Assembly (NCBI GenBank): GCA_037951165.1
Contig: JBBDHG010000030.1
Span: forward strand, 937,001 to 1,001,000
Direction of reading: 5' to 3'
From: Lophius americanus
Lineage: Eukaryota; Chordata; Actinopteri; Lophiiformes; Lophiidae
Length of the DNA stretch: 64,000 nt
A program made the translations under genes and the position numbers. Of the stretch, positions 13,710 through 20,640 are shown piece after piece. The notes beneath the pieces are model-generated. The model was not told where the DNA came from and ran no database searches. It saw only the letters and a program-made list of their open reading frames with translations. Each line of letters opens with the position of its first letter. Position 1 is the first letter of the stretch.

Positions 13710-16700
13710 AATGAAATTATATCGCCGGTGTAGGGATCTTTATAACCGGTAACCGCTCTTTCTGCTGAAAGCAGTTTATTTTTCCACTCACGCCCAACCA
13801 CTCCTTGAGCTGCGGCTTCCTCTACAGAAAGTTTTTTATTGTTCAGCGGGTCAATGACAAATCCAGTGGCAGCTTGGGCCTCCAGCAGAACCAGGGAGGT
13901 ACCAGGTGTCAGAAGACCTTTTGATTTGGCTTCGTAAATGCTCATAACTTTTTTCGTAGATTCAACTCTCACACCTGCTATACAATTTGTAGCACCGAGG
14001 TACTTTTGAATTGATTCCATTTTGTTAACATTATCTTCAGTTACTTTCCCTTCTATAATTTGTGTGAAAAGTTCCTTCGAGATGATCTTTGACTCATATA
14101 ACTGACTGGCTGAGACTTGCTTTCTTAGTCCATTGAACTTATTTTCTTTGGATGAAACCTCTCTGATGATGGCAGTAATTATTTCAATGAGATCCTCCAA
14201 TGTCATAGTTCCTGTCTTGTACTGTTGTATGATCTGCTTCCTTTTTTGTGCTGATAAGTACTCAGAGAGCAACAGTTCCCATAATGTCACTTCTTTGTTT
14301 TTGAATTTCCCAACTTCCATGCTTACGGATTTGCTTTTCAGTACAAGTTCTATTTTCTCATCTGTGTGAAACATTTGGGTCTCCTCTTCATACAGAGGTA
14401 GAAGAAGATGCCCGGTTTCAGAATCTTTCTCACATTGCTTTATGAGTTGAAGATAGGAGAGGTTTTTTTTGGTATTTGGGTCAAAAAATCCCTTCGCCTC
14501 ATCAGTGGGGTTCAAGAGAATTTTACTTAACTTCTCATCCATGCACCCCTTTCCAACAGCAACATGAAGTGGTAGTCTGTGACTTTGAATTGGGTCAATA
14601 ATTCCTCCAGTTACTATCTGTACCCCAAGTAGACGGACACCATCACTTCTTTGCACCAACTGTTCATTCATAGCTTCAAATAGTGATATTGTTCCATCTG
14701 TGTACGGATCTTTATAGCCAGTCGCAGCTCGCTCAGCTGAAAGAAGATGCTCATGTACGTCCGGTCCAATTACTTTCTCTCTTGCTGCCTCATCAACAGT
14801 GTAGAACTTGTTTTTAATAGGATCAATTATCCATCCTGATGCAGCCTGTGCTTCAAGCAGTAAAAGTGCAATGCCAGGTGTCAACAGGTCTTCTGTTTTT
14901 GCTTGATATATACTCATTACTTTTTGGGATGACTGAACCTTTATTCCAGCAATGCTTCCAGTTCCCCTCAGGTATCCTCTCACACGTTCTTGCTGACATA
15001 CTGCTTCAAGAGTGAGTTTTCCATCTGTCACCAGTTTGAATGTTTCTGCATCAATGATAGCAGAATCCAGGAGTTGTTCTGCCGATACAGGCTTTCGCAG
15101 GCCCATCACTGTTTCCTGTGCTTTACTCTTCTCTAGTTTTTCAATTGAGGTAGTCACTATTGTGATTAAAGTTTCTTTGCTGATTTTCCTTGTTCTGTAT
15201 TTTTCTATAAGTTCAAGCCGCTGATCTTCAGTGAAGTACCCAGAGTGAATCAAGTCCAACAGAGATACAGATTTTCCTGAGTAGCGTCTCACTGATCTAC
15301 TCACAAGTGTGTTTTCAAACTCTTGCTTTACCTCTGCGTCGCTGTACACTGCTTGTGTTCCCGTAGCTTTTAGTGTGCTGTTCAATGGCAGGAGAAAGAG
15401 TCCAGTCTCTTTATCTTGGATGCATCTACCCAACATCTCCATGTATGTGAGATTTTCGTGTGTATTTGGATCAAAAAATCCCTTTGTGTCATCAGTTGGG
15501 TCGGATAGGATTTGATTCAGCTCTGCATCAAAATATCCTTTCCTGTATGCAACCTCAAGGGGTAAGTGAAGACACTTCAATGGATCGATGATACCACCCG
15601 TTGCAATCTGGGCCTCAAGTAAACGAATGACATGTTGTTTAACAATTAGATCCTTTTGCAAGGCTTGGAAGAGTGAGATCTTTTTATCAGTGTATGGATC
15701 TCTGTAACCAGTGACTGCCCTCTCTGCAGACAAAAGCTTCTCATAAATGTGTGGACCAATGACCTTTTCTTTGAGAGCCTGTTCTACTGTAAGTTTCATG
15801 TTTTTCAGGGGATCAACAATGAACCCTGTGGCTGCTTGTGCTTCAAGAAGGCAAAGGGCAGTGCCAGGTGTGATAATGCCAATTTTCTGAGCGTTGCTTA
15901 TGCTAACCTTCTGATTGGAGGGCTGCAGTATTACTCCAGCCACACAACTCTTCCCTTGAAGGTAGGTTCTCACTTTGTCCATTTTCATCACATCAGTGTT
16001 GGTCATCGTTCCATCAATTAAACTGTTGTACGTTTTTTCATTCACAATTTCAAGTTCCAAAAGATCCACGACTGAGATTTCTCCTCGGAGGCCTTCAAAG
16101 GTCAGCCCTGCTTGCTGTTTTATCTCCTTATTCTCAATAATCTCTAATATAATGGCAATGAGTTGCTCAATTGTGATTTTCCTTGACTTGAAAAGTTTGA
16201 AAAGCTCCTGTCTTTTATCCTCAGACACATACTCAGAATTGATAAGAACCCACAGTGTTGTGTGCCTGTCCTTGAACCTGCCATAGCTAACACTGACTAT
16301 TGTGGTTTTGAGAATTTCCCTCATGTTATCATCTATATTTATCTTTTTAACTTTGCTTTTGATTGGCAAGAGGCACAGACCTGTGCTTGGATCCGTGACA
16401 CATCTGGCTATGAGCTGCATATATGTCAGGTTCTCATGATTGTTGGGGTCAAAGAAGCCCTTGGTATCATCACTTGGGTCACTCAAGATCTGATTCATTT
16501 CCTCATTGAAGTATCCCCTCTTATAGGCCACATGGACAGGAATGCGATGGCTGTTCACAGGGTCAATAATCCCACCAGTGGCAATTTGTGATTCCAAAAG
16601 TCGAATTCCATGTTCTTTTACGATGAGATCTTTTTGCATGGCTTGAAACAAAGAGATTATTTTGCCATCATATGGGTTCTTATACCCAGTGACAGCTTTT

Positions 16701-18679
16701 TCTGCTGAGCGAAGCTTTTGGCAGACGTCAGGTCCCACGATCTTCGCTTTGACAGCATTATCCACTGAAAATTTCCTGTTTCCAATAGGGTCAATAACGA
16801 ACCCTGTTGCTGCCTGTGCCTCTAGAAGGACCAGAGCAGTTCCTGGCATTAACACTCCTCTTTGTCTGGCCTGGTATATGGTCAATACTTGAGAATCAGG
16901 AAGCAAAATGCCTGCAATGCTATCTTTCCCCTGAAGGTACACTTTTACATTTTCATTTTCAATCACTTCCTTCACTGACCTTTTTCCCATTTTCAGATCC
17001 TCCAGGACCTCCTCACTAATGATGTCTGCCTCAACAAGCTGATGGGCCATGACATTTTCTCTGATGCCTTCAAACACAACTGGAGTTGTTTTTACAGAGT
17101 TTTCAATGATTTCCAGAATCCTTGTAACGATCATCCTGATAGAGAGCTTTCCCTCTCTGTATTTTTGAGTGATGTCTCTCCTCTGATGTTCATTGATGTA
17201 TTCTGACATCAGGAGCTCCCACAGAGATACTGTCATTCCCATGTACTTTCCATATGTCACGTTCACCTTTTCCTTTTTGAAGATCATTTTAGTTTTGTAG
17301 TCAATGAAGTTAAAATTCAACCTGTCTGATGTATCAGCGAGAGGGAGGAGGCACAGTCCAGTGCTGGGATCGATGACGCACCTTTCCATCAGCTGAAGGT
17401 ACGTAAGATTTTCCTCTGTGTTTGGATCAAAAAACCCTTTTGTGTCATCCCCTGAATCCTCTAGAATTCCATTCATTTCTTCATCAAAATAACCTCTATT
17501 GAAGGCTATGTCTGTGGGAAGTCTGTGACTGTTGATTGGGTCTATTATGCCACCTGTAGCAATTTGTGCCTCAAGCAGACGAATACCATGTTCCTTAACA
17601 ATGAGGTCTTTGGACAGTGCTTGAAAAAGGGAGATAGTTTCACCGGAGTAAGGGTCTTTGTATCCAGTTACTGCCCGCTCAGCAGAACGCAGCTTTGCAT
17701 GATATTCTGGGCCAATAACTTTAATTTTTATGGCCTCATCCACAATAAACTTTTTATTCTCTACAGGATCAATCATGAAGCCAGTCGCAGCTTGAGCCTC
17801 CAGCAGAACTAAAGCAGTCCCTGGCATCAGTACATGTTGTTTCATGGCTTGATAAATGCTCATTCTCTCATTTGAAGACAGTACAGCAATGCCTGCAATA
17901 CTTCCTTTGCCCTCAAGGAACTCTTTCACTGATTCAATCAGCATTACATCCTGTGTGGTAGTATTTCCTTTCTGTAGGTCATCATATGTTTGTTTGTCGA
18001 TAATTTTTGATTCAAGGAGTTCGGTGGAAGGAATCCCCCTTCTCAGCCCTTTGAATGTCACGCAAACAGGAAGTAGCCATAGGCCTGAGTCTGGCTCCAC
18101 AGTGCATTTCTCCAGGAGAGTTTGGTAGTTCAGATTTTGTTGTGAACTTGGATCGTAGTACACTTTGAGCTCTGGCATATCCTTATTGAGCAAACCCTTT
18201 TCAAAGTAGCCCTTTTGAATGGCCAATTCAACTGAAATAGTTTTCTTCTCAACAGGATCAAACAGGCCTAGTGTGGCTATCTGTGCTTCCAGAAACCTTA
18301 ATCCATAATCGTGAGGGACCAAATCTTTTTGAATAGCTTGGTACACAGATATTACTTGGTTAGTGTAGGGATCTACATAACCCTTGAGAGCTCTCTCTGC
18401 TTTGAGGAGTTTGTCCTTCATCTCCAGTCCAACTATACCCTCTTTAATAGCATCTGCAACAGGAAGTGTTTGATTGGTTATCGGGTCTATGATGCCCACT
18501 GTGGCTGCTTGAGCTTCCAGCAGGGCTAATGCTGTTCCAGCTTTAAGAAGACGTTTTTTCATGGCTTGGTAAATGGACATCTTTTCCTTTGATTTCTCCA
18601 AAAATATACCAGCCACAGGTCTGTGGTTTGTTGTGTAGCCATTTTGCAGTTTTGCAGTGTCTTGACTGATAGACTGCAT
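1..18679 (-). CDS. eppk1: Epiplakin, N-terminal part (3' end outside window)
   Basis: A single minus-strand frame starts at ATG 18679-18677 and stays open for 6226 codons to position 2; I read the whole divergent part and a full array unit and found no stop codon. The protein is a chain of plakin repeat domains, recognised by recurrent motifs such as LLEAQAATG, DPVN, GYKDPYTG and SLFQALKKDLI, and by a linker with SLWDLLYSKYITEERR and ITIERFLEII. I count 19 PRD starts: residue ~20, then ~261, 588, 914, 1242 and 1568, then every 349 residues. There is no actin-binding, spectrin-repeat or coiled-coil segment. Plectin and desmoplakin carry only a few PRDs, so this number points to epiplakin, an epithelial cytolinker that binds keratin and vimentin filaments. 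The start is chosen because a good splice acceptor ends 6 bases upstream; the noncoding first exon was not found. The C-terminus and full length are not visible. Human epiplakin is about 5,090 residues, so this one is already longer. Confidence 0.92.
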   Translation of the reverse strand, partial: MQSISQDTAKLQNGYTTNHRPVAGIFLEKSKEKMSIYQAMKKRLLKAGTALALLEAQAATVGIIDPITNQTLPVADAIKEGIVGLEMKDKLLKAERALKGYVDPYTNQVISVYQAIQKDLVPHDYGLRFLEAQIATLGLFDPVEKKTISVELAIQKGYFEKGLLNKDMPELKVYYDPSSQQNLNYQTLLEKCTVEPDSGLWLLPVCVTFKGLRRGIPSTELLESKIIDKQTYDDLQKGNTTTQDVMLIESVKEFLEGKGSIAGIAVLSSNERMSIYQAMKQHVLMPGTALVLLEAQAATGFMIDPVENKKFIVDEAIKIKVIGPEYHAKLRSAERAVTGYKDPYSGETISLFQALSKDLIVKEHGIRLLEAQIATGGIIDPINSHRLPTDIAFNRGYFDEEMNGILEDSGDDTKGFFDPNTEENLTYLQLMERCVIDPSTGLCLLPLADTSDRLNFNFIDYKTKMIFKKEKVNVTYGKYMGMTVSLWELLMSEYINEHQRRDITQKYREGKLSIRMIVTRILEIIENSVKTTPVVFEGIRENVMAHQLVEADIISEEVLEDLKMGKRSVKEVIENENVKVYLQGKDSIAGILLPDSQVLTIYQARQRGVLMPGTALVLLEAQAATGFVIDPIGNRKFSVDNAVKAKIVGPDVCQKLRSAEKAVTGYKNPYDGKIISLFQAMQKDLIVKEHGIRLLESQIATGGIIDPVNSHRIPVHVAYKRGYFNEEMNQILSDPSDDTKGFFDPNNHENLTYMQLIARCVTDPSTGLCLLPIKSKVKKINIDDNMREILKTTIVSVSYGRFKDRHTTLWVLINSEYVSEDKRQELFKLFKSRKITIEQLIAIILEIIENKEIKQQAGLTFEGLRGEISVVDLLELEIVNEKTYNSLIDGTMTNTDVMKMDKVRTYLQGKSCVAGVILQPSNQKVSISNAQKIGIITPGTALCLLEAQAATGFIVDPLKNMKLTVEQALKEKVIGPHIYEKLLSAERAVTGYRDPYTDKKISLFQALQKDLIVKQHVIRLLEAQIATGGIIDPLKCLHLPLEVAYRKGYFDAELNQILSDPTDDTKGFFDPNTHENLTYMEMLGRCIQDKETGLFLLPLNSTLKATGTQAVYSDAEVKQEFENTLVSRSVRRYSGKSVSLLDLIHSGYFTEDQRLELIEKYRTRKISKETLITIVTTSIEKLEKSKAQETVMGLRKPVSAEQLLDSAIIDAETFKLVTDGKLTLEAVCQQERVRGYLRGTGSIAGIKVQSSQKVMSIYQAKTEDLLTPGIALLLLEAQAASGWIIDPIKNKFYTVDEAAREKVIGPDVHEHLLSAERAATGYKDPYTDGTISLFEAMNEQLVQRSDGVRLLGVQIVTGGIIDPIQSHRLPLHVAVGKGCMDEKLSKILLNPTDEAKGFFDPNTKKNLSYLQLIKQCEKDSETGHLLLPLYEEETQMFHTDEKIELVLKSKSVSMEVGKFKNKEVTLWELLLSEYLSAQKRKQIIQQYKTGTMTLEDLIEIITAIIREVSSKENKFNGLRKQVSASQLYESKIISKELFTQIIEGKVTEDNVNKMESIQKYLGATNCIAGVRVESTKKVMSIYEAKSKGLLTPGTSLVLLEAQAATGFVIDPLNNKKLSVEEAAAQGVVGREWKNKLLSAERAVTGYKDPYTGDIISLFQALKKDLIVKDHGIRLLEAQIATGGIIDPVHSHRVPVQVAYERGYFDEEMNQILSDPDDDTKGFFDPNTNENLTYLQLVERCFKDPITGLSLLVIVKKGEFYFFVDEATKLIFKSATTTRAGGKYQGKTVSLWDLLYSKYITEERRRELVQQYKSGSITIERFLEIILTIIQQQTSKASSESTVTCPPLETKVDSSTTKTTITETFHGIRKDVTATELLESKIIDEGMFKDLSAGKVTVTEVSEMDSVRKYLVGTNSIAGVYLQSTNEILSIHEAKKRRLLTPGTSLVLLEAQAATGFVIDPVNNKKLSVEDAAAQGVVGSEWKNKLLSAERAVTGYKDPYTGDTISLFQALKKDLIVKDHGIRLLEAQIATGGIIDPVHSHRVPVQVAYERGYFDEEMNQILSDPDDDTKGFFDPNTNENLTYLQLVERCFKDPITGLSLLVIVKKGEFYFFVDEATKLIFKSTTTTRAGGKYQGKTVSLWDLLYSKYITEERRRELVQQYKSGSITIERFLEIILTIIQQQTSKASSESTVTCPPLETKVDSSTTKTTITETFHGIRKDVTATELLESKIIDEGMFKDLSAGKVTVTEVSEMDSVRKYLVGTNSIAGVYLQSTNEILSIHEAKRRRLLTPGTSLVLLEAQAATGFVIDPVNNKKLSVEEAAAQGVVGSEWKNKLLSAERAVTGYKDPYTGDTISLFQALKKDLIVKDHGIRLLEAQIATGGIIDPVHSHRVPVQVAYERGYFDEEMNQILSEPDDDTKGFFDPNTNENLTYLQLVERCFKDPITGLSLLVIVKKGEFYFFIDEATKLIFKSTTTTRAGGKYQGKTVSLWDLLYSKYITEERRRELVQQYKSGSITIERFLEIILTIIQQQTSKASSESTVTCPPLETKVDSSTTKTTITETFHGIRKDVTATELLESKIIDEGMFKDLSAGKVTVTEVSEMDSVRKYLVGTNSIAGVYLQSTNEILSIHEAKRRGLLTPGTSLVLLEAQAATGFVIDPVNNKKLSVEDAAAQGVVGSEWKNKLLSAERAVTGYKDPYTGDTISLFQALKKDLIVKDHGIRLLEAQIATGGIIDPVHSHRVPVQVAYERGYFDEEMNQILSDPDDDTKGFFDPNTNENLTYLQLVERCFKDPITGLSLLVIVKKGEFYFFVDEATKLIFKSATTTRAGGKYQGKTVSLWDLLYSKYITEERRRELVQQYKSGSITIERFLEIILTIIQQQTSKASSESTVTCPPLETKVDSSTTKTTITETFHGIRKDVTATELLESKIIDEGMFKDLSAGKVTVTEVSEMDSVRKYLVGTNSIAGVYLQSTNEILSIHEAKRRGLLTPGTSLVLLEAQAATGFVIDPVNNKKLSVEEAAAQGVVGSEWKNKLLSAERAVTGYKDPYTGDTISLFQALKKDLIVKDHGIRLLEAQIATGGIIDPVHSHRVPVQVAYERGYFDEEMNQILSDPDDDTKGFFDPNTNENLTYLQLVERCFKDPITGLSLLVIVKKGEFYFFIDEATKLIFKSTTTTRAGGKYQGKTVSLWDLLYSKYITEERRRELVQQYKSGSITIERFLEIILTIIQQQTSKASSESTVTCPPLETKVDSSTTKTTITETFHGIRKDVTATELLESKIIDEGMFKDLSAGKVTVTEVSEMDSVRKYLVGTNSIAGVYLQSTNEILSIHEAKRRGLLTPGTSLVLLEAQAATGFVIDPVNNKKLSVEEAAAQGVVGSEWKNKLLSAERAVTGYKDPYTGDTISLFQALKKDLIVKDHGIRLLEAQIATGGIIDPVHSHRVPVQVAYERGYFDEEMNQILSDPDDDTKGFFDPNTNENLTYLQLVERCFKDPITGLSLLVIVKKGEFYFFVDEATKLIFKSATTTRAGGKYQGKTVSLWDLLYSKYITEERRRELVQQYKSGSITIERFLEIILTIIQQQTSKASSESTVTCPPLETKVDSSTTKTTITETFHGIRKDVTATELLESKIIDEGMFKDLSAGKVTVTEVSEMDSVRKYLVGTNSIAGVYLQSTNEILSIHEAKRRGLLTPGTSLVLLEAQAATGFVIDPVNNKKLSVEDAAAQGVVGSEWKNKLLSAERAVTGYKDPYTGDTISLFQALKKDLIVKDHGIRLLEAQIATGGIIDPVHSHRVPVQVAYERGYFDEEMNQILSDPDDDTKGFFDPNTNENLTYLQLVERCFKDPITGLSLLVIVKKGEFYFFVDEATKLIFKSTTTTRAGGKYQGKTVSLWDLLYSKYITEERRRELVQQYKSGSITIERFLEIILTIIQQQTSKASSESTVTCPPLETKVDSSTTKTTITGTFHGIRKDVTATELLESKIIDEGMFKDLSAGKVTVTEVSEMDSVRKYLVGTNSIAGVYLQSTNEILSIHEAKRRGLLTPGTSLVLLEAQAAIGFVIDPVNNKKLSVEEAAAQGVVGSEWKNKLLSAERAVTGYKDPYTGDTISLFQALKKDLIVKDHGIRLLEAQIATGGIIDPVHSHRVPVQVAYERGYFDEEMNQILSDPDDDTKGFFDPNTNENLTYLQLVERCFKDPITGLSLLVIVKKGEFYFFVDEATKLIFKSATTTRAGGKYQGKTVSLWDLLYSKYITEERRRELVQQYKSGSITIERFLEIILTIIQQQTSKASSESTVTCPPLETKVDSSTTKTTITETFHGIRKDVTATELLESKIIDEGMFKDLSAGKVTVTEVSEMDSVRKYLVGTNSIAGVYLQSTNEILSIHEAKRRRLLTPGTSLVLLEAQAATGFVIDPVNNKKLSVEEAAAQGVVGSEWKNKLLSAERAVTGYKDPYTGDTISLFQALKKDLIVKDHGIRLLEAQIATGGIIDPVHSHRVPVQVAYERGYFDEEMNQILSDPDDDTKGFFDPNTNENLTYLQLVERCFKDPITGLSLLVIVKKGEFYFFVDEATKLIFKSTTTTRAGGKYQGKTVSLWDLLYSKYITEERRRELVQQYKSGSITIERFLEIILTIIQQQTSKASSESTVTCPPLETKVDSSTTKTTITGTFHGIRKDVTATELLESKIIDEGMFKDLSAGKVTVTEVSEMDSVRKYLVGTNSIAGVYLQSTNEILSIHEAKRRRLLTPGTSLVLLEAQAATGFVIDPVNNKKLSVEEAAAQGVVGSEWKNKLLSAERAVTGYKDPYTGDTISLFQALKKDLIVKDHGIRLLEAQIATGGIIDPVHSHRVPVQVAYERGYFDEEMNQILSDPDDDTKGFFDPNTNENLTYLQLVERCFKDPITGLSLLVIVKKGEFYFFVDEATKLIFKSTTTTRAGGKYQGKTVSLWDLLYSKYITEERRRELVQQYKSGSITIERFLEIILTIIQQQTSKASSESTVTCPPLETKVDSSTTKTTITETFHGIRKDVTATELLESKIIDEGMFKDLSAGKVTVTEVSEMDSVRKYLVGTNSIAGVYLQSTNEILSIHEAKRRHLLTPGTSLVLLEAQAATGFVIDPVNNKKLSVEEAAAQGVVGSEWKNKLLSAERAVTGYKDPYTGDTISLFQALKKDLIVKDHGIRLLEAQIATGGIIDPVHSHRVPVQVAYERGYFDEEMNQILSDPDDDTKGFFDPNTNENLTYLQLVERCFKDPITGLSLLVIVKKGEFYFFIDEATKLIFKSTTTTRAGGKYQGKTVSLWDLLYSKYITEERRRELVQQYKSGSITIERFLEIILTIIQQQTSKASSESTVTCPPLETKVDSSTTKTTITETFHGIRKDVTATELLESKIIDEGMFKDLSAGKVTVTEVSEMDSVRKYLVGTNSIAGVYLQSTNEILSIHEAKRRGLLTPGTSLVLLEAQAATGFVIDPVNNKKLSVEEAAAQGVVGSEWKNKLLSAERAVTGYKDPYTGDTISLFQALKKDLIVKDHGIRLLEAQIATGGIIDPVHSHRVPVQVAYERGYFDEEMNQILSDPDDDTKGFFDPNTNENLTYLQLVERCFKDPITGLSLLVIVKKGEFYFFVDEATKLIFKSATTTRAGGKYQGKTVSLWDLLYSKYITEERRRELVQQYKSGSITIERFLEIILTIIQQQTSKASSESTVTCPPLETKVDSSTTKTTITETFHGIRKDVTATELLESKIIDEGMFKDLSAGKVTVTEVSEMDSVRKYLVGTNSIAGVYLQSTNEILSIHEAKRRGLLTPGTSLVLLEAQAATGFVIDPVNNKKLSVEEAAAQGVVGSEWKNKLLSAERAVTGYKDPYTGDTISLFQALKKDLIVKDHGIRLLEAQIATGGIIDPVHSHRVPVQVAYERGYFDEEMNQILSDPDDDTKGFFDPNTNENLTYLQLVERCFKDPITGLSLLVIVKKGEFYFFVDEATKLIFKSTTTTRAGGKYQGKTVSLWDLLYSKYITEERRRELVQQYKSGSITIERFLEIILTIIQQQTSKASSESTVTCPPLETKVDSSTTKTTITETFHGIRKDVTATELLESKIIDEGMFKDLSAGKVTVTEVSEMDSVRKYLVGTNSIAGVYLQSTNEILSIHEAKRRRLLTPGTSLVLLEAQAATGFVIDPVNNKKLSVEEAAAQGVVGSEWKNKLLSAERAVTGYKDPYTGDTISLFQALKKDLIVKDHGIRLLEAQIATGGIIDPVH
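13710..18679 (-). other. eppk1: Divergent N-terminal PRD region of epiplakin (PRD1-PRD6)
   Basis: This part encodes residues 1 to about 1656. PRD1 (from residue ~20) is followed by a short connector that lacks the LLYSKYI/ERR-type linker, so PRD2 begins only ~240 residues later. PRD2 to PRD6 are spaced 325-328 residues apart, judged from the recurring motif read as plus-strand cctgcaat at ~17896, 16913, 15935, 14952 and 13975. Individual PRDs are clearly diverged from each other, unlike the array. The linker here reads like EVSSKENKF where the array has a longer Ser/Thr-rich stretch. This is probably the ancestral arrangement from which the array unit arose. Confidence 0.85.
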
Positions 18680-18705
18680 ATTTGCCTGTGTGACACAGAA
18701 ACACA
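18680..18705 (-). other. eppk1: Splice acceptor and short leader upstream of the eppk1 start codon
   Basis: Read on the minus strand, a pyrimidine-rich tract ending in tgtcacacag is followed by GCAAAT and then the ATG. The AG is at 18687-18686, so the coding exon would start at 18685. This fits the known epiplakin structure of one giant coding exon preceded by a noncoding exon. Which upstream exon it joins cannot be told from the sequence. Confidence 0.6.
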
Positions 18706-20215
18706 GCTATAAGTATGTTTACATATCATGTTTCAATGATCATTATAACAAAAACTTACTTTCCATAGTTGAGTTTTGTTTTGGTTTCAATAAACACCAT
18801 CACCCAATGAGCTGAAATGGGCCATTTGACAATAATACAAAGTTTAAACATGATATTTTCTCATTATGAATCTATCCTCAATATCAGGTATAGGTCCTCC
18901 AAAATACTTCACATTCAAAACAGCACGTCCCCCAGTTCTTAGTAATACACCCACAAAATGTGAAGCTGATCAAATCAAATTTTGTGTTGGGGAGTGCTGC
19001 CCTAGTGCCCTAGTCACAGTCTCAAGCTTGACTCATTTAACTTTTCCCCTTATGCGGACACTAATTCATAAGACACCCGGTTAATTTCTTCTACCTCTCG
19101 CTACAATCCTGTGTCGTGGTCAGAAGATCTATGTTGAACCCCCTGTCTGTCATCCTACCGACTTTTCAGGCCAAGTTGCTTAGTTCTCTCTCTTGCTCTA
19201 GCAACATGTACTGATCAAAACTCCAACACTAAAGTCTCCTGAGTGTCTTCCTGCAATGGTATCCATCTGGTGCTGCTACTTTGCCAACCTTTGGAGGAGA
19301 ATTGTTTGAGTTTTCAATTACTACACTTCGGGACCAGCTGATAGTATTTTATATAATTTTATATAGCTGTTTTTCGTCCTTAGATGTTGTGGAGCTAAGT
19401 TCCAGGGGAAGGCCAGTCACAATGTTGGTGGAATCAGAATCCGAATCAGCTTTGGTGGCCATGTATATGCATACAAGGAATTTGACTCCGGTTAACTGAG
19501 CTCTCACAGTACGAACGTCATATAAATAACTTTAAATTAAATGGACAAGGCAATAAACAAATATACAAGCTATAAATTTGCTGTGTTAAAGACACTGAGA
19601 TGCACAAATGGCACGCAGAAATTACCGTGTTAGTGTTTTGAATGCTGAGATTACACAAGGTGAGTATATGGTAGCTTGTCCATCCTATCTACTAACCTCA
19701 GCCCGTATCAGTTTAGCCTTTTGCTGAAATATGTATAGCAAACATTTATTCAAGCAGGTTAAAAAATGTTTTAAATTAATTGTAATCATATCTATATCAT
19801 ATCTTAAATTCTTATAGCTTTTGAATTTAAGCCCATTCTTTTAAAAAAAAAAGAAGCAACTTGTATTTTGAAACTTGCATACGATCCTGTGTGCCTTGTT
19901 TAGTATTAATTCAAGATTATTGATGATACTCCATTCTTAATTATTCATATTCCCTGGAGGAAATATCTTTTTTGTCTTTAAATTTTTATGGACTATTAAT
20001 TTCTTTTCTGCTGGTTTATTTTTCTGATAATAATATAAGCATATGCGTTTATTGTTCAAATGTTTTAAACAACCTCTTGTTGCTTCGATAATTGAGCTAA
20101 CTAGCCAAAGCCTGCTACAGTTGGCAAGTACTCTGGTAATATGCTGACTTTAGTTGTTGAGAGTTTGAATTCGACCTTGAATTTCTCAGAATGTAGAAAT
20201 TACACAATTTATGGT
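18706..20215. other. Intergenic or 5' intron of eppk1, no gene seen
   Basis: AT-rich DNA with frequent stops in all frames. It must contain intron sequence if the eppk1 acceptor is used. Apart from the dispersed repeat at 19430-19530, I see no coding or RNA gene. Confidence 0.5.
19430..19530 (+). repeat. Dispersed fish repeat fragment
   Basis: The segment with gaatccgaatcagctttggtggcc and then caaggaatttgactccggt resembles a very common teleost interspersed repeat carrying a run of the type aatcagctttattggccaag...caaggaatttgactccgg. I recognise the motif but not a secure family name. Confidence 0.45.
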
Positions 20216-20219
20216 CAGA

Positions 20220-20640
20220 CTGACAACTTGATATCAAACCTTTTAGTTTTGAAATGTGTCTGTATGTCAGAATTTTCTGTTTGGTCCAAAATCAAGGACA
20301 AGAGATCAGAGGTACCAGGCTTTTATGTTCACAGTCTTTCCCTGTACTTATAAGGGAACATAAATTAACCTCTATTTACTTTATGGTCAATTTCATTTTT
20401 AACAATACACACTTGCAATCCACAATAATTGCTGTTATTGTGGATTGTTGTGTAAGCACCTTAGTGCAAATATCTTATGAATGTATCATCTAACAGTTTT
20501 TCCTCATGATTTCCTGATGTATCGTGACATTAACATAACATGATGTAATGCTTCAAAACTGGAGCAGCAAGTTATCCAGCGTTGTCATAGACTTTATTGA
20601 AACACAAACAAAGCACAGTTCTTAGCTCTATTTTATATAT
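20220..20640 (+). repeat. Diverged direct duplicate, copy 1
   Basis: This block aligns with 21240-21850 over several islands: atcaaaccttttag near 20233, a tccaaaatcaagga...gtaccagg stretch near 20285, aagggaacata near 20353, atcttatgaatgtatca near 20471, and gcttcaaaactggagcag near 20550. The copies are clearly old. It has no coding potential that I can support. Confidence 0.6.
20416..20447. repeat. Perfect 13-bp inverted repeat with 6-base loop
   Basis: Left arm caatccacaataa (20416-20428), loop ttgctg, right arm ttattgtggattg (20435-20447). The arms are exact reverse complements. It lies inside copy 1 of the diverged duplication. The function is unknown. Confidence 0.8.

Noticed and set aside
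14133..18529. Plus-strand frames such as 14133-14369, 15012-15224, 15975-16286, 17525-17812 and 18311-18529
   Set aside because: They lie antisense to the divergent PRD region of epiplakin and have no homology or independent signals.
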